Counted from the stretch's first letter, positions 27,957 to 37,163 are shown. The stretch: 64,000 bases of DNA from an uncultured Bacteroides sp. (GCF_963666545.1 NZ_OY762899.1:3224001-3288000); one strand, 5' to 3'. A program made the numbers and translations. The notes: a model not told the origin generated them from the letters alone.

Positions 27957-29381
27957 ATGAATAAGACAATCAATGCAAATTCGGCTTCTGCAGGCAAAGG
28001 CAGAGTTACCCTAAAAGAGAAAATAGGGTATGGCTTTGGGGATATGGCATCCTCTATGTTTTGGAAGCTCTTCGGTTCTTATCTGATGATTTTCTATACC
28101 GATGTGTTTGGGCTTCCGGCGGCTGTTGTGGGCACCATGTTTCTCATCACACGTGTTTGGGATTCAGCTTTCGATCCTATCGTAGGCATTGTAGCCGATA
28201 GAACTCATACGCGTTGGGGAAAGTTCCGCCCGTATTTGCTCTATCTGGCAGTACCTTTTGCTCTGATTGGCATTCTGACGTTTACTACTCCTTCGCTTAG
28301 TGATACAGGGAAGCTTATTTATGCTTACGTCACTTATTCGCTGATGATGATGGTTTACTCTGCTATCAATGTTCCTTATGCATCTTTGTTGGGAGTTATG
28401 AGTTCCGACACGAAAACACGTAATATTCTTTCTACCTATCGCATGACATTTGCCTATATCGGCAGTTTCATCGCCTTGCTGCTTTTTATGCCTATGGTCA
28501 ATTATTTCTCCGGAGAAAGTATCGTACTCGCCGATGAACAGCAAGGATGGGCGATGGCTGTTATCGTGATAGCGGTGATGTGTGCCGTGTTGTTCTACTT
28601 CTGCTTTGCCTTTACTAGGGAGCGGGTGAAACCGATAAAAGAGAAACAGAGTCCTTTAAGGGAAGATGTGCGTAACCTACTGGGCAACAAACCTTGGTGG
28701 ATACTGCTGGGCGCCGGAGTAGCAGCACTTGTATTTAACTCGATTCGTGATGGAGCAACAGTCTATTACTTTAAATATTTTGTAGTTGAGGCCGATTATG
28801 CAACGGTTTCTTTTTTTGGAGTATCCTTTGTGCTCAGCGGACTCTATCTGGCAGTGGGACAAGCGGCCAATATAGTCGGCGTTATTCTCGCTGCGCCTAT
28901 CAGTAACCGCATTGGCAAGAAGCTAACCTATATGGGAGCAATGTCCATCGCTACTGTGTTAAGTGTTATTTTCTATTGGTTTGGTAGAGGAGATCTGGTC
29001 TTGATCTTTGTCTTTCAGATATTTATCAGCATCTGTGCCGGCAGCATCTTTCCATTGCTATGGTCCATGTATGCCGATTGTGCCGATTATTCAGAACTGA
29101 AAACAGGCAATCGTGCCACCGGTCTTATTTTCTCTTCCTCTTCCATGAGCCAGAAGTTTGGTTGGGCCATTGGTAGTGCGCTTACCGGTTGGTTGCTTGC
29201 CTACTTTGGATTTAAGGCGAATGTGGTGCAGAGCGAAGAAACCATTCATGGTATTAAAATGTTCCTTAGCTTCCTTCCGGCCGTAGGAACAGTTCTTTCC
29301 GTAGTCTTCATTAGCATGTATCCATTGAGTGAAACGAAAATGAAAGTGATCACCGCAGAACTTGAGGCAAAAAGAAAATAA
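27957..29381 (+). CDS. GPH/MFS-type sugar:cation symporter
   Basis: 474 residues with about 12 membrane helices. The N-terminus (LKEKIGYGFGDMASSMFWKL, FYTDVFGLPAAVVGTMFLIT, VWDSAFDPIVGIVADRTHTR) is typical of the glycoside-pentoside-hexuronide family. Positioned between the phosphorylase and epimerase genes, it probably brings mannobiose across the inner membrane. The downstream gene starts 2 bases after its stop, so translation is probably coupled. Confidence 0.9.
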   Translation: MNKTINANSASAGKGRVTLKEKIGYGFGDMASSMFWKLFGSYLMIFYTDVFGLPAAVVGTMFLITRVWDSAFDPIVGIVADRTHTRWGKFRPYLLYLAVPFALIGILTFTTPSLSDTGKLIYAYVTYSLMMMVYSAINVPYASLLGVMSSDTKTRNILSTYRMTFAYIGSFIALLLFMPMVNYFSGESIVLADEQQGWAMAVIVIAVMCAVLFYFCFAFTRERVKPIKEKQSPLREDVRNLLGNKPWWILLGAGVAALVFNSIRDGATVYYFKYFVVEADYATVSFFGVSFVLSGLYLAVGQAANIVGVILAAPISNRIGKKLTYMGAMSIATVLSVIFYWFGRGDLVLIFVFQIFISICAGSIFPLLWSMYADCADYSELKTGNRATGLIFSSSSMSQKFGWAIGSALTGWLLAYFGFKANVVQSEETIHGIKMFLSFLPAVGTVLSVVFISMYPLSETKMKVITAELEAKRK

Positions 29382-29383
29382 AG

Positions 29384-30586
29384 ATGAAACAAACAGTATC
29401 TGTACTTGCCTCTGAAATGGGAGAAGTACTTACCGACAACATTCTTCCTTATTGGATGAATAAGATGGTAGACAAGGTGAATGGAGGCTTTTATGGCCGT
29501 ATTACCGGAACCGAGCAACTGATGCCTGAAGCGGAGAAGGGAGCCATCCTCAATGCTCGCATGTTGTGGACGTATTCGGCAGCTTATCGCCTCTTGAAGC
29601 GAGAAGAATATCTGGAGATGGCAACGCGTGCCAAACGAATGATTATTGATTCCTTTTATGATAAAGAGTTTGGAGGAATTTACTGGTCTCTGGACTATAA
29701 AGGGGAACCATTGGATACTAAAAAACAGATTTATGCCATTGGCTTTGCTATTTATGGCCTGAGCGAATATTATCGTGCCACGTCGGATACTGAGGCACTT
29801 ACCTATGCCATTCATCTGTTCGAAAGTATTGAGGCGCATAGCTTTGATGCAGATAAGAACGGCTATTGTGAGGCGTTAACTCGCGAGTGGGGTGAGATGG
29901 CCGATATGCGTCTGAGCGATAAAGATGCCAACGAGCGTAAGACGATGAATACGCATTTGCATATTCTGGAACCTTACACCAACCTTTATCGGGTTTGGAA
30001 AGACAAGCGACTGGAAAAGCAACTGCGAAATCTTATCTCTCTTTTTACCGATAAGATACTCAATAAAGACAATTATCATCTACAACTATTCTTCAATGAT
30101 GATTGGGAAAACAAATATAATATTATCTCTTACGGGCACGATATTGAAGCCTCTTGGCTCATTCATGAAGCAGCCCTCGAATTGGGCGACAAAGTGCTGC
30201 TTGCTACGGTTGAGCCTCTTGTGAAGCAGATAGCTCGTGCAGCAACCGAAGGGTTCACACCGGGTGCGGGAATGATCTATGAAAGAAATCTCGATAACGG
30301 TCATCTTGATGCCGACCGTCACTGGTGGGTGCAAGCCGAAACAGTCGTCGGCTACCTGAACCTCTATCAACACTTTGGTGATGAAGAGGCTCTAAGTAAA
30401 GCCGTCGATTGTTGGACCTTTATCAAATCTCACTTGATAGACCGTGAAAATGGTGAATGGTTTTGGAGCATTCGTGCCGATGGTACAGTAAATCGTGAAG
30501 ATGACAAAGCCGGCTTTTGGAAATGCCCCTACCATAACGGGCGCATGTGCATGGAAGCGATTGAGAGATTTTTTCAGCATATATAA
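29384..30586 (+). CDS. Mannobiose/cellobiose 2-epimerase (AGE family)
   Basis: 400 residues, cytoplasmic. The (alpha/alpha)6-barrel family signs include NGGFYGRITG, ARMLWTYSAAYRLL, GGIYWSLDYKGEP, KQIYAIGFAIYGLSEYYR, the catalytic His in ISYGHDIEASWLIHEAA, and ADRHWWVQAETVVGYLNLYQ plus FWKCPYHNGRMCMEAIERF. These match cellobiose 2-epimerases. In this locus it would turn mannobiose into mannosyl-glucose for the GH130 enzyme. It is the last gene of the mannan locus; an IS66 remnant begins just after its stop. Confidence 0.92.
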   Translation: MKQTVSVLASEMGEVLTDNILPYWMNKMVDKVNGGFYGRITGTEQLMPEAEKGAILNARMLWTYSAAYRLLKREEYLEMATRAKRMIIDSFYDKEFGGIYWSLDYKGEPLDTKKQIYAIGFAIYGLSEYYRATSDTEALTYAIHLFESIEAHSFDADKNGYCEALTREWGEMADMRLSDKDANERKTMNTHLHILEPYTNLYRVWKDKRLEKQLRNLISLFTDKILNKDNYHLQLFFNDDWENKYNIISYGHDIEASWLIHEAALELGDKVLLATVEPLVKQIARAATEGFTPGAGMIYERNLDNGHLDADRHWWVQAETVVGYLNLYQHFGDEEALSKAVDCWTFIKSHLIDRENGEWFWSIRADGTVNREDDKAGFWKCPYHNGRMCMEAIERFFQHI

Positions 30587-30599
30587 AAATGTTTCTGGC

Positions 30600-30941
30600 A
30601 TTTCTGCTTCAGACCCATCAAATCCCTCAGCCTGTGAAAAGTGGCACATTTGAAGTGATATTATCAGGAGAAGATAATTCCCCGGGATGATCTATTGATA
30701 TTGGTATGAACTCGTCAGTTGAACTTGCAGGTAAGCTATGGCGTAATTTGTTTCTCCAATAATAAAAACGGTTCTCGTTAATGCCTTCATTGGAACAGAA
30801 TGAGGAAATGGATAAACCACTACTCAGCCAATAGGCATAAAGTTCTTTGAATTTCTTTTCGCTCCACATATTTTTTTTGTTTGGGAGCAAATGTCTGGAA
30901 CTTCAAATGACTACAAAATATGGGGTTCACCGAATGGTTAC
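30600..30941 (-). mobile_element. IS66-family insertion sequence remnant
   Basis: The right end on the plus strand (30915-30941) is a 27-base terminal sequence that on the minus strand begins GTAACC followed by ATTCGGTGAACCCC; IS66 elements are known to begin GTAA. The first IS66 reading frame lies 46 bases inside it. The genes for TnpB and TnpC are absent, so the element is truncated near the end of the epimerase gene; the left boundary is approximate. Confidence 0.65.
30627..30869 (-). pseudogene. IS66 first-ORF (accessory protein TnpA-like), truncated
   Basis: About 80 residues from the ATG at 30869 (MWSEKKFKELYAYWLSSGL). The helix-turn-helix start with SISSFCSNEGINENRFYYWR is typical of IS66 orf1 proteins of Bacteroides. 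The frame loses likeness after DEFIPISIDHPGELSSP and stops, and no tnpB or tnpC follows. Confidence 0.7.
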
Positions 30942-32404
30942 ATTTGTTTGTTGTATCGTTCAAAGAACATTATAGTTTTTTTGAACCCAACTAAGCTTGC
31001 TTTTGAACGTAAATAGTTACTTACAGGAACATTTATTCCAAAACCATATTTGTCTAATTTATCAATAATATATTTATTAGGATGACAATTAACATGCTTG
31101 TCGCTGTTTTGTCTATCTATAGCCCAACTTAAAATAATGTAACAAGAGGAATTGTTTACTAAATTACGTATAAATATATCTTCAAATTCACATGGTATAT
31201 GTTCTCCAACTTCAAGACTAATGATTACATCAAACGGTCTTTTTGCTATTAATTCTTCTGTTAAATCAATGCATTGGCAATAAAAACCGTCTTGAAATAG
31301 GAGAGCAGTTGCCCTTTCTACATTGGGATTACCGTCATAGCCATTAACTATATATCCATTCTTACGCAGTAAAGCTACATACCATCCTGGCCCACATCCA
31401 AAATCAGCTATATTTTTAACTCCTGTGTAAGACAATACAGATAATATCCCTTCTCCTAATGCTTTATCATAACAATGACCTGCTAAGCTATTGTTAAGCC
31501 AATAACCTTGTCTGCTTACTATAACAGATTCTTCTTTTAACAGATATTGTTTTATATAATCGATGAGTTTATATGAAATATTTCTTTCTATCTTACGTGA
31601 AAATAGAGCATCAGACATCACAATATCTACCCAATTGCTTTTGTCTATGATTGCGGGAAAACTTCCATTTTGCTTTTGCCACAAAATATAACGAAAAGTG
31701 TTATTCGATACTTTTTCTCTATATGGGGAATTCATTATGATTGTTGGAAAATAAGTTTCTTCTGGCGCAAAAGTAAATTTTAATCTGTTATAGAATTTTT
31801 TATTTGAAAACGCTAAAATATATTCTGCGCATTGTCGTGTAATGGATATCCAATTAGATCCACCATATAAATGTTCGTATTGATTTGGTATTTTCCTTTT
31901 AAAGCCTATTTTTATTTGTATATCTACGATTTTATTTATTCTATGACGTCCTTTGAACGTACGATAATTAAAATAATCATATAATCTGAAATAGTTAAAT
32001 CTCTTATAAGTACCATTTTCCCATCTTGAATAAGGTAACTTCATTGGACCAATAAATTCAGTTCCATTATTTTCCTGAAAAAAAGTATGTATATAACTCA
32101 TACTTTTTATTGGAAAATCTTGTCCACTCATGAAATGAATATAATCAATAGAGTTATCTTGAACAATTTTATTTAAAAGAAAAAGCTCTGCTTTTAATAT
32201 TTTAAATCCTCCCCAATATATTTTAAATTTTTTATAGATACCAATTACTTGTCGTCTTTGCTTAAGTTCATTTATTTCTCCACTTGTTATGTCGCTTTTT
32301 TTATCTATATGAATATAAAAAAGAAAATCCGAATCGAAACAAGATATTAGTTCTTTTAATTGAACGATATCTTTGTGCCATAATAGTAAAATTGCATGTC
32401 TCAT
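30938..32404 (-). CDS. GT14 (core-2/I-branching type) glycosyltransferase fused to a SAM methyltransferase
   Basis: 488 residues. The first about 290 look like a GT14 branching N-acetylglucosaminyl/xylosyl transferase (MRHAILLLWHKDIVQLKELI, FLFYIHIDKKSD, YIHFMSGQDFPI, YGGSNWISITRQCAEYI, FAPEETYFPTIIM). The last about 190 form a class I methyltransferase (NIADFGCGPGWYVALLRKNG, VNGYDGNPNVERA, DVIISLEVGEHIPCEFED). The TAA stop lies in the terminal GTAA of the IS66 end, so the true C-terminus may have been changed. It probably adds and methylates a sugar on the island's product; substrate unknown. Confidence 0.8.
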   Translation of the reverse strand: MRHAILLLWHKDIVQLKELISCFDSDFLFYIHIDKKSDITSGEINELKQRRQVIGIYKKFKIYWGGFKILKAELFLLNKIVQDNSIDYIHFMSGQDFPIKSMSYIHTFFQENNGTEFIGPMKLPYSRWENGTYKRFNYFRLYDYFNYRTFKGRHRINKIVDIQIKIGFKRKIPNQYEHLYGGSNWISITRQCAEYILAFSNKKFYNRLKFTFAPEETYFPTIIMNSPYREKVSNNTFRYILWQKQNGSFPAIIDKSNWVDIVMSDALFSRKIERNISYKLIDYIKQYLLKEESVIVSRQGYWLNNSLAGHCYDKALGEGILSVLSYTGVKNIADFGCGPGWYVALLRKNGYIVNGYDGNPNVERATALLFQDGFYCQCIDLTEELIAKRPFDVIISLEVGEHIPCEFEDIFIRNLVNNSSCYIILSWAIDRQNSDKHVNCHPNKYIIDKLDKYGFGINVPVSNYLRSKASLVGFKKTIMFFERYNKQM

Positions 32405-32706
32405 ATTAAATATTCTATAAAGTCTTTATTTACTAGAAAGTTTGAAGTATTCGTTTTAATAATGTTTTATTTGATAAAAAAAATCTGGCACTTCCCTTTT
32501 GTTTTTTCTTTTATATCTAAATTGCTACTTCCAACAATTAAAACTTTAAAATAATCATTGTTTTTTATTGAAATAACTTTAGGACTTATTTTACTAATTA
32601 TGAATTTTTCCATTTTAGTTGTTGTATATTCTTCAAATTTACACAAAAAAAGGAAGCTGATATTTTCAGTTTACAACTTTACATTTATCTATATACTATG
32701 TAGGAC
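32405..32706. other. AT-rich gap between two glycosyltransferase genes
   Basis: 302 bases with one weak candidate gene on the minus strand (32467-32613, listed separately). A plus-strand frame at 32558-32845 runs into the next gene in antisense and is not credible. No promoter or hairpin stands out. Confidence 0.4.
32467..32613 (-). CDS. Possible 48-residue small protein of unknown function
   Basis: ATG at 32613 opens MEKFIISKISPKVISI and ends GKCQIFFIK before TAA. It has the strand and base composition of the island and sits between two island genes. A T8 tract near its end (32484-32491 region) could also mean a frameshifted remnant of a longer gene. No family is recognised. Confidence 0.25.
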   Translation of the reverse strand: MEKFIISKISPKVISIKNNDYFKVLIVGSSNLDIKEKTKGKCQIFFIK

Positions 32707-33489
32707 TTATTCATTTATAGAATGCCATGATTGTATATACAGTTTTAATTCTGAATTAGTCATACTGCAAATTTTGCATAATTCATTCTTACTTTTAATA
32801 GCATTCTCTATGTTTGAATACTGGCTATTTAATCCTCGAGTATGATACAAATGATAAAGGACTCCTTCAACTTGAATAACTTTATATTTAAGAATCTGAA
32901 GTCGGTATCTGCGTTCTGCATCTTCTGGCCCCCATCCATAAAAATGTTCATTCTCTCCACCAGCTTCGTTGTACATTTTTATGTTTACCATGTAAGCTCC
33001 ACCAACAGAATAATAACCATTAAGTAAATTATTGCATAAATATTTTGAATTAAGAACATTGATATCTAGGTCCCTTTTAAATAAAATGGATAAATATTCG
33101 TTGACTGAAAAGAATATTCCAGAATAAGGATATACTAAAGCCGTATCATTTTTTCTTAATATATTGTGCGCAGTTCTTATTTGCTCTATTGGAGCAATTG
33201 CATCGGTGTCCCATATAGCTGCAAAAGGTGTGCTTGTTGTCGCAAGCATTTGATTGATATATTTTGTCCGGAAGAATATCGGTGATTCGTCCTTTATAAA
33301 TTGATATTTTATATTTGAAATATCTACGTAGTTATGAAATTTTTGTTGTTTATCTGCTTCAAGAATGTAGAGATTTGTATCAAAATATTTTGTTATATAT
33401 TTTAATAAACAGATCAAATTTTCTAATCGATACAATGACTCTATTCTAATTGGTATGCAGAAGGTTATGTCTTTTAATAATATCTTCAT
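32707..33489 (-). CDS. Glycosyltransferase, galactosyltransferase-like (GT7 C-terminal motif)
   Basis: 260 residues, soluble. The N-terminal nucleotide-sugar fold opens with ITFCIPIRIESLYRLENLI, the metal site is AAIWDTDAIAP (DxD-type, about residue 95), and the acceptor-side motif is GGENEHFYGWGPEDAERRYR (about 178-197), which matches the GGxNExFxGWGxED motif of the GT7/galactosyltransferase C-terminal family. It lies 11 bases after the LanC-like gene. The acceptor is unknown. Confidence 0.8.
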   Translation of the reverse strand: MKILLKDITFCIPIRIESLYRLENLICLLKYITKYFDTNLYILEADKQQKFHNYVDISNIKYQFIKDESPIFFRTKYINQMLATTSTPFAAIWDTDAIAPIEQIRTAHNILRKNDTALVYPYSGIFFSVNEYLSILFKRDLDINVLNSKYLCNNLLNGYYSVGGAYMVNIKMYNEAGGENEHFYGWGPEDAERRYRLQILKYKVIQVEGVLYHLYHTRGLNSQYSNIENAIKSKNELCKICSMTNSELKLYIQSWHSINE

Positions 33490-33500
33490 ATTGATAGCTT

Positions 33501-34511
33501 TTAAATATAATCTTCAAATAAAATTGATGAATTAATTAATCCATATCCTAATCCAGATAGACCATTCATGGATAATGGACAGTGCAGTAGGATATTATTT
33601 TTTAAATTCTTAATAAGTAATTGGCATAGACCTTTTTTATATTTAATATATTTCATAAATATATCATCAAAAATGTCTGGATCGTTGTATAGTAAACTGT
33701 AAAATCCAGCTTTTGATAAAATAGAAAATAAATTGTTTAGATTAGTGTCTAGGTCTATACTTATATTGTTAATTTCTGTTTTTTTATTAAGTAAATGATA
33801 TAATGTTATTTCATCTACAATGTGTTTGTTCCTTTTTTCTTTTAATAATTCACATGATAATCTAATTAATTCTTCACTTTTGGAAGGAAATATTTTTTCT
33901 TTATGGATCAATTGTGCAAAATCTAAAATAGAAATCAATAATTGAGCGGGCATATCTTTTAATAAAGTTGATTGCATATATGCTTTTTTATTCAATATTT
34001 TCTCGCATTCATCAGTTAGGTATAAAATATGTTCTTTAAGATATAATTCGTATAATATTGTATTGTCTGTGCTTTTATTATTATTATTTAAATTGTAACT
34101 TTTATACCTAGTAAATAAGTATTTCCCTGTTGAAAGCAGATTACTTTCAAGATCTATTTGTATTGGAGTATAAATACGTTGACGTATTATTAGTGCATCA
34201 ATTTTATTCAATAGATTATCTGTTACATCAAATTCTATCATTTCTTTATTTCTGAGCCATTCTAAACTCCATATTATTCCTGCTTGGCCTGAATAAAAAC
34301 TTGGAGAAATTTCTAAAAGTGATTGATTCCAACATTTTTCAATTATTTCATCTGCTTTTGTTTTAATTTTAGGCTTGTTTGTGAAATTGTAATTACAATA
34401 TAAGAATAATGCTATTCCAATTAGTCCGTCATAAAGGCCTTTAGAATCCTTATTAGAATTCTTTGAAATAATGGTTTGGTAAATATTGTCTATTATTTTA
34501 TCTTTAATCAT
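33501..34511 (-). CDS. LanC-like protein lacking recognisable zinc-site motifs
   Basis: 336 residues. The (alpha/alpha)-barrel repeats of the LanC family appear as SKGLYDGLIGIALFLYCNY (about 23), PSFYSGQAGIIWSLEWLRN (about 96) and SMNGLSGLGYGLINSSILF near the C-terminus. The Cys and Cys-His-Gly motifs that hold the catalytic zinc in true lanthionine cyclases are not seen. With a precursor lacking core cysteines nearby, ring formation is unlikely; a scaffold or modification-complex role is more plausible. Very AT-rich, like its downstream neighbours. Confidence 0.7.
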   Translation of the reverse strand: MIKDKIIDNIYQTIISKNSNKDSKGLYDGLIGIALFLYCNYNFTNKPKIKTKADEIIEKCWNQSLLEISPSFYSGQAGIIWSLEWLRNKEMIEFDVTDNLLNKIDALIIRQRIYTPIQIDLESNLLSTGKYLFTRYKSYNLNNNNKSTDNTILYELYLKEHILYLTDECEKILNKKAYMQSTLLKDMPAQLLISILDFAQLIHKEKIFPSKSEELIRLSCELLKEKRNKHIVDEITLYHLLNKKTEINNISIDLDTNLNNLFSILSKAGFYSLLYNDPDIFDDIFMKYIKYKKGLCQLLIKNLKNNILLHCPLSMNGLSGLGYGLINSSILFEDYI

Positions 34512-34522
34512 GTGACTTAAAA

Positions 34523-34887
34523 CTAGATTGTGTATATTTTATAAAACATATCTGGGAATTTGGGGCACCTAGGGTCTAGATGATCCCAATTATCTTTTCC
34601 ATATGCCATTAATATCTCTTTCCAACACTCCTCTTGCTTCACGGCATATTTTGAACTCAGAGCAAGAGTGACATACGCTCTCTTTGCTTATATATTCTTT
34701 TTGTAAATAAAATAGTTCTTTTTCTTTTGGCGAATTCCATACTTCCATGATTGCCTGTTTTGTTAAATCTCCAATTATAAATTGAGGATTATCGTATAGT
34801 TCTTCGCAAATCGTAACTTTACCGTCAGGTAATATTATAAAGTTTCTTACATTGGCTGTACAAATAGATCTAGTATTGAATGAAGGC
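34523..34887 (-). pseudogene. Radical SAM/SPASM peptide maturase, C-terminal fragment with frameshift
   Basis: The minus strand encodes a SPASM end: SICTANVRNFIILPDGKVTI, CEELYDNPQFIIGDL, VCHSCSEFKICREARG, with cysteine spacing expected for the auxiliary iron-sulfur site. Near 34630 the frame must shift by one base to continue as CWKEILMAYGKDNWDHLDPR and CPKFPDMFYKIYTI to the TAG at 34523-34525. The 5' side, including the CxxxCxxC radical-SAM core, is gone; an IS66-end palindrome sits at the break. Such enzymes modify GG-leader precursors in Bacteroidales, so one step of the pathway is lost. Confidence 0.8.
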
Positions 34888-34890
34888 TTA

Positions 34891-34972
34891 CGGTGAAACC
34901 CATATTCTTTTAAAATTATTTGATTTATTCAGAGGGTTTTGAAGGAAAATATGGGTTTCACCGAATGCTTAC
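34891..34972. mobile_element. Palindromic IS66-end relic (solo ends or MITE-like)
   Basis: The cores 34891-34906 (CGGTGAAACCCATATT) and 34948-34963 are perfect 16-base inverted repeats, 41 bases apart. The right end (34946-34972) repeats the 27-base IS66 end at 30915-30941 with two mismatches, in the same orientation. It begins 2 bases after the stop of the ABC transporter gene and ends where the SPASM gene is cut. Confidence 0.65.
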
Positions 34973-34973
34973 T

Positions 34974-37157
34974 TCAAACCTGCATCTGCGAGGAAGCCAA
35001 AGAGTAATAGTGTCCTTTCTTTTCCATAAGAGTATCGTGATTGCCCTTTTCAACAATAAATCCTTTATCAAGAACAACTATCTGATCGGCATTGTGAATT
35101 GTGCTTAACCGGTGGGCAACAACCACTACTGTTCGTCGTTCAAACGCGCCATTTAATGCATCTACAATTTTTCGCTCGTTTATTGCATCCAAAGAGTTTG
35201 TTGCTTCATCAAGAAACAGGAACTTCGGATCGCGATAAAGGGCACGTGCAATCAGCAAGCGTTGTTTTTGTCCTCCGCTTAGCCCTCTTCCTGTTTCACC
35301 GATAGTAGTTTCAAAACTTTTGGGCATGGCATTAATTTCATCTTCAATTTGAGCAATACGACAGACTTCGCGTAAACGGTCGTAATTTATATGCTCATCG
35401 TCAAGCACAATATTATTCAGAATCGTGTCACTAAACAATTTTCCATCCTGCATCACCACGCCGCACATGTCACGCCACTGACGCAAGTTAATGGCATTCA
35501 CGTTCATTGCATCCATTTTTATATCGCCGTAACTCGGTTTATACAGCCGTATCAATAATTTCAGCAAAGTTGATTTCCCACTACCGCTACCACCGACAAT
35601 TGCCGTTACTTTGTTTTCCGGAATTTGCAGATACACATTTCTCAACACCAACGGTGAATTAGGTGTGTATTGAAAGTGAACATTTTCAAGAAAAATAGTT
35701 TTTCTTTCAGGAAGAAAGGTCGAACTTCCAATAGACAACAATTCTTCTTCGTCTTCCAATTGGCGAATTTCATTAATGCGCAAGAAACTGATCTTGGCAT
35801 ATTGCGCCGATACGACGAAATTAATAAATTGTACTAATGGGCCATTCAACATACCGATAATGAACTGAGTGGAAATCATTACCCCAAACGTAATGTCACC
35901 TTTAATAACCGCCATCGCACAGAAGAATACAATCGCCATATTCTTGATGCTATCAATAAATTGTGCACCTAAATTCTGCGCATTGGTAACGGCTAATACC
36001 CGTTTGTTTACATGATAAAGGCGCGCCTGGATTTCTTCCCACTTCCATCGGCAGTGCTTCTCATAGTTACATATTTTAATATCTTGTATTGCCGAAACAG
36101 TTTCTACCCAGTAACTCTGGTTTTTGGATAAAAGCTCAAAATATTCCCAGTCCAGTTTTTTGCGAATATTCAAAAAAAGCAACACCCAACATACATACAA
36201 AATGGAACCTGCGAGAAAAATATAAAAGATAACTGCACTATAAACCAATAGAATAATTGCAAAAACAACAAACGTGAGCGCTGAAAATATAAGCGACAAC
36301 GAATTATTCATAATAAAACTGCGAATACGCTCGTGATCTTGTGCCCTTTGCAAAATATCACCCAACAGTTTGTTCTCAAAAAAAGTAACGGGCAATTTCA
36401 TCAGTTTTATCAAGTAATCTGAAATCAGGGCAATGTTTACACGGGCAGTAATATGAAGCAATATCCAATCACGTAGCACATTAAAAACCATCACACTCAA
36501 TAAGATGCTGATGTTTCCTATCAATACCATGTTTATGAATTTAACATCAGAAGTTTTAATTCCCACATCGATAACCGCCTTCGAGATAAACGGCAGCATA
36601 CCTTGCAATAACGTAACCACCAGCATGATAAAGAAAATCAGCCCAAAGTTTTTGCGATATGGGAAAAAGTACTTTAAAATACTTGCAAAACTGTTTCCTT
36701 TTTGTTCTTTCTCTGCTTTACTATCTTTGAACCCGACAGCTGGTTCCAAGACAAGCAACACGCCATGGCTTTCGTTTTTTTGGTACCAACCTTTACGAAA
36801 GTCTTTGTGAGTATACTTAATACGACCTTTGGCAGGATCGGACACCCACACATGCTTTTTATCAGAGAAATAGACAACTATAAAATGGCTATTTTCCCAG
36901 AAGATTATAGCGGGAAACGGAATACTGTTTACCACATCATCAATCGTACATTTTAACGCCAGAGTACGTAAGCCTATACTTTCGGCACCGGTGCTAAGGT
37001 CGAGCAACGACACTCCTTCTTTGGTAATGCCGCAACGGTCACGAAGATATTGCAGTGAGTAAAACTTGCCAAAATGCTTGGCTATTATTTTTAGCGAAGC
37101 AGGGCCACAATCCTGCGAATCCATTTGGTATTCAACCGGGAATCTTTTTAGTAACAT
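34974..37157 (-). CDS. Peptidase C39 domain-containing ABC exporter (bacteriocin/RiPP type)
   Basis: 727 residues with all three expected parts. The C39 peptidase has Cys17 in MDSQDCGPASLKI and a likely His in NSHFIVVYF; the membrane domain spans about 170-440; the ATPase has GGSGSGKSTLLK, LSGGQKQRLLIARAL, FLFLDEATNSLD and AHRLSTI. Such transporters cut precursors after a double glycine and export the product, here very likely the 42209-42757 precursor. It follows the HlyD gene by 6 bases. Its base composition is less AT-rich than the neighbouring LanC-like and glycosyltransferase genes. Confidence 0.95.
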   Translation of the reverse strand: MLLKRFPVEYQMDSQDCGPASLKIIAKHFGKFYSLQYLRDRCGITKEGVSLLDLSTGAESIGLRTLALKCTIDDVVNSIPFPAIIFWENSHFIVVYFSDKKHVWVSDPAKGRIKYTHKDFRKGWYQKNESHGVLLVLEPAVGFKDSKAEKEQKGNSFASILKYFFPYRKNFGLIFFIMLVVTLLQGMLPFISKAVIDVGIKTSDVKFINMVLIGNISILLSVMVFNVLRDWILLHITARVNIALISDYLIKLMKLPVTFFENKLLGDILQRAQDHERIRSFIMNNSLSLIFSALTFVVFAIILLVYSAVIFYIFLAGSILYVCWVLLFLNIRKKLDWEYFELLSKNQSYWVETVSAIQDIKICNYEKHCRWKWEEIQARLYHVNKRVLAVTNAQNLGAQFIDSIKNMAIVFFCAMAVIKGDITFGVMISTQFIIGMLNGPLVQFINFVVSAQYAKISFLRINEIRQLEDEEELLSIGSSTFLPERKTIFLENVHFQYTPNSPLVLRNVYLQIPENKVTAIVGGSGSGKSTLLKLLIRLYKPSYGDIKMDAMNVNAINLRQWRDMCGVVMQDGKLFSDTILNNIVLDDEHINYDRLREVCRIAQIEDEINAMPKSFETTIGETGRGLSGGQKQRLLIARALYRDPKFLFLDEATNSLDAINERKIVDALNGAFERRTVVVVAHRLSTIHNADQIVVLDKGFIVEKGNHDTLMEKKGHYYSLASSQMQV

Positions 37158-37163
37158 ATATTT

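Noticed and set aside
32558-32845. Plus-strand reading frame of 95 codons with hydrophobic segments
   Set aside because: It runs antisense into the well-supported glycosyltransferase at 32707-33489, in a very AT-rich region where hydrophobic frames arise by chance.
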